Assembly: GCA_030180135.1 (NCBI GenBank)
Contig: CM058235.1
Location: 94,049,006 to 94,113,005 of the forward strand
Origin: Orychophragmus violaceus
Lineage: Eukaryota > Streptophyta > Magnoliopsida > Brassicales > Brassicaceae
Reading direction: 5' to 3'
DNA: 64,000 nucleotides
In this document: positions 55,840 through 64,000 of the stretch, piece by piece
Position numbering within the stretch: the stretch's first letter is position 1
How the letters are laid out: each line of letters opens with the position of its first letter
Made by a program: the position numbers and the translations under genes
The notes under the pieces: model-generated
What the model saw: the letters and a program-made list of their open reading frames with translations, nothing else
What the model was told of the DNA's origin: nothing
Databases searched by the model: none

Positions 55840-57003
55840 AATGGTATCAGATCGGAGTTGTTTCTAGGACGATGCTCTCGTAATTGGTGACTTGCAGAGA
55901 CAAGTGCACCAAGGACGCACTTAGTCTTGGCCAGACTTTGAGAACAAGTCCAATGGGAAGTACCTTTCAGCTAAGTATGGGATCAATTGGAAGGTCGTAT
56001 GTTCCAACCGAGTATGGGATCGGTTGGGAGATTAGTTCCCGGATATGGATCAAGGTCGCAAGACGGTGTGGGGGTGAACCGGAAGGCCAAATCACGGGAA
56101 AGTGGTTGGCCGAACCGGGAGGGACCTGGGGGTGAATCGGAGGGCGAAATCACGGGAAGTGGTTGGCCTAACCGGGAGGAACCTGGAGGAGAACCGCGTT
56201 GGCTCAAAAGACAAAGTGTCATGCTGACCCGGGAAGGACCTAAAGAGGAAATGGAATCAGTTGGGGCTGATAACCAATCCTCTAGAAACCGCACCAAAAG
56301 TACCACTTGCAGAAACAATGGAAGCGCACTTTGGAAGTGTAGAAAGCAAGTAGAGTATGTGCGAAGTGCAACAGCGGGGACATAGGAGCCTAAAGCTGTT
56401 TGCAAGATAAGGGGAAGGAAAGTGACAAGGAAAGACCAACGATTTGCTTCCATTGTAAAGCAGTAATCAGAAGTAAAACGTGGAAGTGAAAGTCAAACGG
56501 TAAAGGCTAAGCGCTAACCGAAGACGCCACGGGTTTACGAACTGGTTAGGGACATTGGCGTGGCCGAGTCCTATAGTGCATTACTGGTCAGTCACTGAAC
56601 CCCACTTCCTCGAATGTATTCTGGGAATTACGTTTGGGGAAAAGGGTTAGGTTGCTTGCATTTGGAATGCGTAAGGACCTTAACCGAGGTCGAGTCCTGG
56701 AGGGAACAAAGGCCTGAGGTCGAGTCCTACATGGAACAAAAGACCTGATTATGATCTAGTAAGAGATTTACTAAGATCGGGAAACTAAGATCAAGTCCTT
56801 GGAGGGCGAGGATCAAGTTTCGGGTCAAATCCGGAAGGATTGTGATCGGGATTGACTAAGTCTAAGACAAGACAAAAATCAGGGAAATGATTAAGTCTTG
56901 ACGGACGAAGGTCAATGGGGAATGGAAAGGGTCCTAAGGTTTGAACGGGATAAACACCTTAAGTCGGATTCGGGGAAGAATCCCTTTTAAGGGGGGTAGA
57001 ACT
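55840..57003 (+). other. Concatemer interior 5
   Basis: 1,164 bp. The primer-binding site has the same ATCGG variant as interior 1 (55842) and shares other variants with it (GGAAGTACC). Non-coding. Confidence 0.9.
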
Positions 57004-59955
57004 TGTAACATCCCGGAACCGGGAGTCTGACCACACCCTAAACGTTTGGGCTGTCCATGGAACCAGAAGGTGAAAACTCACGATCTAAAGGATCTATAAG
57101 AGTGTCCCGTGGGCAGAATGAAGTCAAACTCAACTGGGCGGGAGTTTGACCTAAAGGGAAGAAACTGAACGCAAAGGGTTTAGCTCAAATGAGCTGGACA
57201 ACCGAGCTAAACAGCTAGTAAAGTTGAATGCCAGCTTAGCTCAGCTAAGCTGGAGTGCAAGAGTGTGGAACCAGCTGATCAGCTAGTGTCACTAGCTGAT
57301 CAAGACCCCCATAGGCGAATGGTCACCAATGGGCAAGGTGTCCATTCGCAAGCCAAAAGGCAACCATTCCCTTTGGGCGGTTATGGGCGTTTCTTGGGTC
57401 TATAAATAAGACCCTTTGGGTCACTTTTGGGCACGTTACACCCTGGGAAAAAGCCCAGAATTTCTCTAAGGCACAAGCCATAAAACCGAGAGTTTAAGAG
57501 AGGGAAAGAGAGGTCGGCCGCTTAATAAAGTTGCCGGTGAGAAGAGGATCAAGAGACGGGATTTGTTGGTGGTTCATGGAGTCAACAAAGAGGAGCAAAG
57601 GCTTCAAACACGGCTAAGGACCAGGGCAAAACCGTTGCTTACCTAAGGTTAGGATCCGCGTCCTCTCTATCTCGGCCACGGCCAAACCGCTAGGCCGTTG
57701 GTCGCATTTAGATGCAGGCCGGATGATTACGCTCCTCTACTCACTCACTGGAATAGATCGGTTGACTAAGGAGAAGTTGGCTTAAGAAATCGGTTCAATT
57801 GTCCTTAAGAAAACACGGTCGGCCGAAGGCCTAGACCGTGAACTGATCGGTGGGCGTGATCGTGATGATGCGCGCGCATGGACTGAAAGGCTCGTACGGT
57901 TAAGCGCGAGCTAACGAGCATCTGTTGGGGCGGATGGTCGAGGCTCGGCAGACTGGACGCGAGCGGTTCGTGTGCGGACTGACGAGAAGTTGAGTCATGC
58001 GCCTTCACGGCCAAGCGATCGGTACATGCGAAGGAGCGGACGATCACGGGCTGTCGCGAACGATCGCGTCTGTCCACGGACAGTAGCGACACTTCGCGAA
58101 CGGTCGCGTCCGTTCGCGGTCAAGCACAACCGTCAGGAAGACGAGCGCGGATGATCGCGGCCCATGCGCCAGCGACCGTGGACAAACCGCTCACGACCAC
58201 AGGATCGTCGCGTATGACCGGGGAAGCGCGAACGGTTCAATGAACCGGATTGACGCGACTAGACTGACGGGCGGGTTAACGGGACAGTCGAACGATCGCT
58301 CGGCCACAGGACAGTCGCGATTCATCTTCGGATAGTCGCGACCGTTGGGGCTGAACATCGCGACTGTTCGCTACGATCACGCTGGTTCACGTCGTACGTA
58401 CGCCCAAGGATCGCGGTTGATACCGAGCGTACAAGCAGACCGGTATACGACGATCACTGCGCGGCAGACTGATCGCGACGGAATGATCGCGGCAGACTGA
58501 TCGCGGCAAAACGATCGCGGCAGTTAGATCGCGGCCCAGGCGGATGGTCGTGACTGTCACGGACAGTCGCGTCAGTTCGCAAAAGGTTGCGTCTACTTGC
58601 GGTTTGACGTAACCACTGTCGGACGATCGCGGATAAGTTCGCGGTACACGAATGGACGGTACAGTCGTGTGGACAGTTGCGGATCATCTACGGATGGACG
58701 CGCCTGTTGGCTGATCGTCGCACCCATACCCGAACAGTCGCATCTCTTCGCGGACTGACGCAAAGGTTCAAAGATCGCCAGCGATCAGAACGTGCGGCCA
58801 GTCCAGTTGGGCAGCGATCACGGCAGGATGCGGATGGCCTGACGAACAGGAACATGCGAGTGTTGCCGAGTACGCTCGGCGATGCTGCCGCATCCTCGTT
58901 GCGTCAAGCCATAGCGCTAATGGATCGACGATCGCGGTACGACCGAGAGACACTCGGTACGTCCCGAGTGATCGTGTAAGGTCATGGCAATTGACGGGAT
59001 TATCAGACTTGACGGGTCCATGTCCAATATACCGTTGGGATTGATCAGAAGATCAATCGCGGTTAAGTTCGGGCTAACGGGAGGGCATGAGTTGGACTGT
59101 GGATAGGATCGGGGAAATCGTGTGGTCGAAACGCGTGCAGACCGGTCGATCAGTTAAAAGAATTGGGTCGACGGCCGACGGTACGAACCAAGGATCAGAC
59201 CATCCACGGGAATGATCGAGAGGATCATTCCAACCTTGTACCGATCGTTGGGCTGGCGATACTAAGGAAAACCGGTTCACAAACTGGTTATACCTAAAGG
59301 ACTGGGGTCGGTCTAAGGGTAAAGGATGCAGGAAGCAAAACATGGTTAAGTCAAGGCAACAATTGAGAAAGGGAAAACGAGCTAAGGAATGATCGAGATG
59401 AAAAGGTGGTCAAAGGAAGAACCAGAAGACCTCTCTTGCGCCTTGTCATGTGGGGATGGTTGGTTGAATGACTTGGTACAAGGGAGGTATGTTCTAAGAG
59501 TTCGAGGATCAAACGAGTTAAGCTGGACGCCAAGCTAACTTCACACCGACTCCACCTAAAAGGCTAAGGTACGAGTTAAGTACACGAATGATCTAAAGTA
59601 TGGATAAAAGAAAATAGTTGAATGGAACAAACTAAGTAAAAGACTTAGGTTGTTAGAATGGATAGATAAGAACGGAACCTCGAAAGAGTTTTGAAGGAAA
59701 CTAAATAAGATTATAAGAGGTTCTTGGACGGATCGTTCTTTAGAAGAACGATTGAAATGGTTAAGTAGAATTTCCACTGCGTATTGATTAAGTATGAAGG
59801 ATAGAAGACTAGAAGTCAATAAGAGATCCGAGGAATACTTAATCCTAAAGAAAAATTTAAAATAGGACTGAATTTAGGGTGGTTCAGGCCAGGGCTTGGC
59901 CTGATCGGTTGAACGCATCGACCGTGGCCTAGGGTGGCCAGGTCGGGGCTTCACA
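57004..59955 (+). repeat. Concatemer LTR 6 (right end)
   Basis: 2,952 bp, full length, directly followed by the GTCAT duplication (59956-59960). It shares single-base variants with LTR 5 (AACATGCGAG, CATAGCGCTAATGG). Confidence 0.94.
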
Positions 59956-59960
59956 GTCAT

Positions 59961-60206
59961 CACCTTGGAACGTCTTTTAAAATTAAGGACAACACGTTAC
60001 ACCCAGATCGACGTCTAAAAGTAATCATAGCAAGGATTTTGCGCATGTGCGTCGACCGAGAAGAGATAGAGAAGATCATCCAAGAAATACACAAGGTCGC
60101 AAGAGGAAATTACTCATGTGGGCTTGAATTGGCATTAAAAATAAAGAAACTAGGTTATTACTGGCCGACCATAAAAAATGACTACAAAAGATTCGTGAGG
60201 AAGTGA
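59961..60206 (+). pseudogene. Old Ty3/gypsy remnant, right part (integrase zinc finger)
   Basis: The frame carries an H2C2-type integrase zinc finger pattern: EIHKVARGNYSCGLELALKIKKLGYYWPTIKNDYKRFVRK. It is similar to the intact-looking region at about 31,140-31,290 of the younger gypsy. Together with 36217-38030 it forms one decayed element split by the concatemer, with much pol sequence already missing between the halves. Confidence 0.8.
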
Positions 60207-60406
60207 GAGAACCTGCGATCAAGTCACCAACCAAACTATTGGTGGTTACGACACTCACCTTACCCGTTAAGGATGAAACATGTTCGTCATCCACAGTACC
60301 AATACTAGGGTAATGCTATCTTTTAAACACTCTTTGTAATCTCATTCTTTCATCCGAGAATCTTATCTTTTTGTAATCCACTTTAACTATTAATATACAT
60401 TCTTCT
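60207..60406 (+). other. Old gypsy 3' tail, no gene
   Basis: AT-rich sequence with stops in all frames and no recognisable domain. It may be the degenerate 3' untranslated or LTR part of the old gypsy. Confidence 0.4.
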
Positions 60407-60552
60407 TGTAACGCCCCCTTCCCGTTTATCCGCTGACCGACGAGCTGACCGATCAACAATCAAACAAGAACATGACCAGCCGAATCTGTGCAAGTCAAAC
60501 GAGAAGGATTCTCTATATATTAAAGCCGGAGATAGTTCTGTTTGAGTCAATG
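60407..60552 (-). repeat. Chromovirus-type LTR fragment (related to 31491-34762)
   Basis: The 146 bp beginning TGTAACGCCCCC are the inverted homologue of the end of the 31491-34762 LTR, sharing for example the CAATCAAACAAGAACATGACC segment. It is cut at 60552 by the next element; the rest would lie past the right edge of the window. Confidence 0.75.
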
Positions 60553-62148
60553 TGTAACACCCGTCTCCCGGCGAACCGGAGACGCGGCATTAGGACGCCC
60601 GTTGAACCGGATTCGGTCCAACCGGGACGCCAACTCAACTTGTCCCAGGACTCGGCGCCTCCTTTGTATTCAAATCCACCAATAACGTCACTCGATCGAT
60701 CAATCCTGCATCCGGACCTGCGAGAGAAAAAGAATTGAAAAGGGAAGAGGCCTGAGTAATTATTTCAAACACAATCACCCAGTGAGGACGGACTTAAGGA
60801 GTCCGCGATCCCGCTTACACTACACAACTACGCATCACAAGTCCTAAGCTAATATCACCTTGCAAACAGGCCCGAAGGCTTTCACCACGCAAACTACATC
60901 CACTCGTGCTTTCACACTCGTGAACCCCTCTCTAGCCCGAAGGCTCACACAATCCGGCCCACCCGGTCACTTCCTCGTCGGCCCGTCGGCCAGTTAACTT
61001 GGGGAGGCTCGCCAAGACCTCCCTTCCGACGATACAAGGGTCGCGTACCAAAACTCGTTATACGCGAGCCGCCAAGAAACACCCTTTCGGGGGACCTATC
61101 ACAGTTCTATACAATCATATACATCACGCACAATCAACGTTTTCAGTTTAAGCGATAACCTAGCATTCTACGTTCCACAATCAATCACGCGTATCTCTAG
61201 CCTAGACTACCTAGGAAAGACGACATTAACAGAGGACTATCGTCCGGAATTGAGATAGAGCAAGGGAGATAACCAACGGTCCTCACCTTGGCCAAAGAAG
61301 GGCAAAACGGTAATTTAGAAGCTTCCTCAGCCCGAACGGACATCAGATCTGGAAAGAGGACGAGAAATCGAGTGAGATGGGCTTTTGATTCGCTTAAATC
61401 GGGCTTAGGATGAGCTAGATATGATCGATTGAAAATACCCAGCTAAAACCAGCTAAACCGATCTAAACCGGGAATTAAAATTGAAAATCGAAATTAAAAT
61501 TGGAATTGGATAACCGAACCAAACCAGATTAAACCGAACCAAACCGGACCGGTCAACGGTCAACGGTCCGACCCGGTCAATGCTGACCGACCCGGTCAAC
61601 GACCCGGTCAACCAAGTTGACTCGGTCTCCGGCCGAGTTGACTCGGCGGTGGCTCCGGTAGTCGGCGACGGCGGAGCTCCGGCGGACGGCGGCGGCTCCG
61701 GGCGGCGGAGAACCGATGAATCTTCTCTCTGCGATTACGGGCGCGTCCGGAGGCTGATGGAGGCAAGGTCGGTGGCTACGGCTTCGTATCGTCGAGAGGA
61801 ACGCGATGGTGGTCTTGGATTTCTCAGATTCCTCACGGTGAGAAAGATATGGCTAATTTAGATCTCGGGTTGGAAGAAATCAGATCTAAAAATGGGCTTA
61901 CCGGATCTCTTCAGACTCTAGGCGATGGAGGAGGATCAGATCTGTTTCCTGGAGGCTCTGGCCGCGACGATGGAGAGGTAGGGCTTCGCCGAGATCTCTT
62001 TTCTTCTTGGTTTCTCCAAAGGAGGTGGCTCCTATTTTTAAGGAAAATGCTAGGGTTTTGGGAAGGAAGAGGGCTTTTGGGCTTGGGCTAATGGGCTTTC
62101 CTCTTCTTTTCTCAAAATTTTTAATTGGGCCAGTATGGGTATGTTACA
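60553..62148 (-). repeat. Element 2 3' LTR
   Basis: 1,596 bp. On the plus strand about 61,545-61,620 holds a GGTCAACG-rich microrepeat, and about 61,660-61,710 a GGCGG-rich block that resembles the CCGCCG-rich part of the 31491-34762 LTR (shared GCCGGAGCTCCGCCG word, inverted). The Gly/Arg-rich open frames here have no known domain. Confidence 0.88.
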
Positions 62149-63007
62149 ATTCTCCCCCCCTTGAAAAGAATTCGTCCCGAATTCCGTGGCGAGGGATCTC
62201 CATTGCAACTCTTTACCAGCAGTACTCCACAAACTCCGCTGAACCGAAACTGAACTTGATTGCTTGCTTGCTTGAAAAGAACTGTCCTTGAATCCTGAAG
62301 ACTGCTTCTCCCTCCCTTATTTCCAGCCACGCTCTGAAGTGTCCTTCTTCTTGGTGCCGATCCATTAGCAGCTCCGAGAATGCACTCCAATGCCACATAC
62401 TACCGCCCATGTCCATTAGGGTCGGTCTCCAACGTTTAGAAACAACACTCATCCATCGAGTGGTTCTAAGTCTTGAATTCGATGCTCCGCTTCCAATCTC
62501 ATTCTCCTCAACGGTTTCCATTACCGTGCCACAGTGCATCATCCACTTCCAAATGGGTTATCTATGACGGTTTTCCATTACCGTGCACTATGGCGTTGAC
62601 TGTCGCCCAAGCAGACATCCTTGCTAACCCCTGTGACCGATGCAACTAACCATGTCCATTATGGCTACCTGACTGATGGGGAACAACCCCTCACGCTTCC
62701 GCTGCGCACTCTGATTTCCAAACCAGCTTCCAATATGACCTCCAGCCCAAGGTTTCCTACCTTGTGATCCAGATATAGTGCTTTCCAAACACCATCCTTT
62801 GGGTTTCCTTCCCCATTACACTTGCCCTACTTTGCTATTCCTTGCAACTTCTTGTCAATCCTCCATAGTGTTTTCCTAACACTCTCCCATTGGATTTCTA
62901 TTTCCAATGACCAGCTCTGTCCACTTGAGCTTGCAATTACAGACGTCCAGCTTGTCGGGCAATTCCAAATGCCATAACGCCACTTCCAAAAACGCTTATG
63001 CGATCTT

Positions 63008-63103
63008 CTTTCCATTGACCTCTTGCAACTCCTGTAGCACTCCTTGCAATCCGGTCTTTCCATCGACCTCTTGCAACTCCTGTAGCATTCCTTGCAGCTC
63101 TTA
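63008..63103. repeat. Two-copy 48-bp tandem repeat
   Basis: Two adjacent 48-bp units (63008-63055, 63056-63103) share CTTTCCAT, GACCTCTTGCAACTCCTGT and TCCTTGCA segments. Translated on the minus strand they give a repeated CKECYRSCKRSMER peptide, probably incidental. Confidence 0.85.
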
Positions 63104-63555
63104 CAATGCTCGTAGCAGTATTCCCGCATTAGCCTCTCGTCTGATCGTCTTCACATCCTTGACGCTTTAGCACACTTGATTGAGCAATACTCTGAACCCA
63201 CGTTGACCCCAACACCACCTCACTAGTACCGACTGCCCTGTAGGCGCACACCACAACACACATCCCAACATACACCTCAACGACACACATCACGACATAC
63301 GTCTCGGCACACATCTAGCGGGCAGTAGCACCACCGAGGTTTGAAGACACTGACGCCAACCTGCACGGATAAATTCTATCTAGACTAGGACCGGCGTGGA
63401 GAACAATCTATGATATATTTGGTGTTTGAAAAAGCCTTTCGCAAAGTAACCATTTTATAAAATTTCGCAAACGCTTTGGAAAAGATTGAAAACAGATTTT
63501 TTGGAAAACAACGAAAGCTGATCTCCCTGGTCAGGACTGGGAGATCTTAACCTAG

Positions 63556-63567
63556 GCTCTGATACCA
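63556..63567 (-). other. Element 2 primer-binding site (initiator tRNA-Met)
   Basis: The minus strand reads TGGTATCAGAGC three bases after the LTR end. Confidence 0.9.
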
Positions 63568-63570
63568 AAT

Positions 63571-64000
63571 TGTAACACCCGTCTCCCGGCGAACCGGAGA
63601 CGCGGCATTAGGACGCCCGTTGAACCGGATTCGGTCCAATCGGGACGCCAACTCAACTTGTCCCATGACCCGGCGCCTCCTTCGTATTCAAATCCACCAA
63701 TAACGTCACTCGATCGATCAATCCTGCATCCGGACCTGCGAGAGAAAAAGAATGGAAAAGGGAAGAGGCCTGAGTAATTGTTTCAAACACAATCACCCAG
63801 TGAGGACGGACTTAAGAAGTCCGCGATCCCGCTTACACTACACAACTACGCATCACAAGTCCTAAGATAATATCACCTTGCAAACAGGCCCGAAGGCTTT
63901 CACCACGCAAACTACATCCACTCGTGCTTTCACACTCGTGAACCCCTCTCTAGCCCGAAGGCTGACACAATCCGGCCCACCCGGTCACTTCCTCGTCGGC
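63571..64000 (-). repeat. Element 2 5' LTR, partial
   Basis: The first 430 bp match 60553-60982 with about nine substitutions and then meet the window edge. Confidence 0.92.

Larger units (their letters stand above)
38031..59955 (+). mobile_element. Tandem LTR-retroelement concatemer (6 LTRs, 5 interiors)
   Basis: The order is LTR-int-LTR-int-LTR-int-LTR-int-(deleted LTR)-int-LTR, all head to tail, with a unit of about 4,105-4,117 bp. Each LTR starts TGTAACATCCCGG and ends GGGGCTTCACA. Each interior opens with a TGGTATCAGA primer-binding site (initiator tRNA-Met) and closes with a TTTTAAGGGGGGTAG-type polypurine tract. The outer flanks carry one perfect 5-bp duplication, GTCAT (38026-38030, 59956-59960); no internal duplications are seen. 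The element is non-autonomous (no pol) with LTRs about 2.5 times longer than its interior. The LTR and polypurine-tract style suggest a chromovirus (Tekay-like) origin. Confidence 0.95.
62149..63570 (-). other. Element 2 interior, non-coding
   Basis: 1.42 kb between polypurine tract and primer-binding site. Open frames up to 109 codons lack any retroelement domain. It contains two diverged TTTCCATTACCGTG segments (about 62,514-62,585) and the 48-bp tandem repeat at 63,008-63,103. Confidence 0.8.
60553..64000 (-). mobile_element. Large-LTR non-autonomous retroelement 2, runs off right edge
   Basis: On the minus strand: a partial 5' LTR (64000-63571), a primer-binding site (63567-63556), a 1.42-kb interior without pol, a polypurine tract (AAGGGGGGGAGA, about 62,162-62,151) and a complete 3' LTR (62148-60553). 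The LTR ends TGTAACA/TGTTACA and the initiator-Met primer site repeat the architecture of the concatemer element, but the sequence is a different family. The visible 430 bp of both LTRs differ at about nine positions. The left flank CAATG is the predicted target duplication. Confidence 0.9.

Noticed and set aside
38900..59400. Sets of open frames of 60-156 codons repeating every ~4.1 kb, including a 156-codon minus-strand frame in each interior
   Set aside because: They recur only because the DNA recurs. They carry no domain or start context, and both strands and several frames are open at once. I treat them as by-products of a repeat with few stops.
38031..59955. Satellite DNA array
   Set aside because: The 4.1-kb unit has LTR ends, primer-binding sites, polypurine tracts and an outer target duplication, so it is a retroelement concatemer and not a classical satellite.
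61580..62091. Possible Gly/Arg-rich protein gene
   Set aside because: It lies wholly within an LTR, is low-complexity GGCGG-rich sequence, and the better-supported transcription direction of the element is opposite.
12665..63567. tRNA genes suggested by tRNA-complementary 12-18-bp matches
   Set aside because: They are primer-binding sites adjacent to LTRs; no cloverleaf-length sequence surrounds them.

Overview
This window is plant nuclear DNA, almost certainly from a Brassicaceae species. It contains two spliced host genes. Both lie on the minus strand, side by side, between about 8.3 and 12.0 kb. One is an early nodulin-like (phytocyanin) protein closely resembling Arabidopsis ENODL8 (At1g64640). 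The other is an eight-exon MFSD5-type major facilitator closely resembling At1g64650. As I recall the Arabidopsis map, these two genes are neighbours there too, so they mark a small conserved block. Nearly everything else is transposable elements, several nested inside one another.

Layout. 1-6.84 kb: a Ty1/copia element on the plus strand with one intact 1,325-codon polyprotein; its 5' LTR lies left of the window. 6.94-8.12 kb: a 123-bp hairpin fused to a 5'-truncated LINE with a poly(A) tail. 8.3-12.0 kb: the two host genes. 12.05-35.39 kb: one Ty3/gypsy (Tat-type) element, flanked by a perfect ATAGT duplication, that landed 48 bp upstream of the transporter start codon. Inside it are a second copia element (14.30-21.49 kb, duplication GTTAG), a gag-protease-only Athila-like element (22.66-29.27 kb, duplication CAAGG) and a 3.27-kb chromovirus-type solo LTR (31.49-34.76 kb) that has removed the end of pol. 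35.4-38.0 kb: the displaced transporter upstream sequence, a LINE remnant and an old gypsy remnant.

38,031-59,955 is the most striking object. It is a 21.9-kb head-to-tail concatemer, LTR-int-LTR-int-LTR-int-LTR-int-(deleted LTR)-int-LTR, of a non-autonomous chromovirus-like retroelement. Its LTRs (about 2.95 kb) are far longer than its internal regions (1,164 bp). Every internal region keeps a primer-binding site and a polypurine tract, and the whole array is bounded by one 5-bp duplication (GTCAT), so it behaves as a single insertion locus that later expanded. The old gypsy remnant resumes to its right (59.96-60.4 kb). It is followed by the end of another chromovirus-type LTR (60,407-60,552), interrupted by a second large-LTR non-autonomous element on the minus strand (60,553 to beyond the window).

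The elements can be ordered in time by eye. The outer gypsy LTRs differ by about 13 substitutions in 611 bp. The elements nested in it differ by about 2 in 647 bp (copia) and about 6 in 1,196 bp (Athila-like). I see no tRNA, rRNA, CRISPR or organellar genes. All divergence counts are by eye, and family assignments rest on recognised motifs, not database searches.
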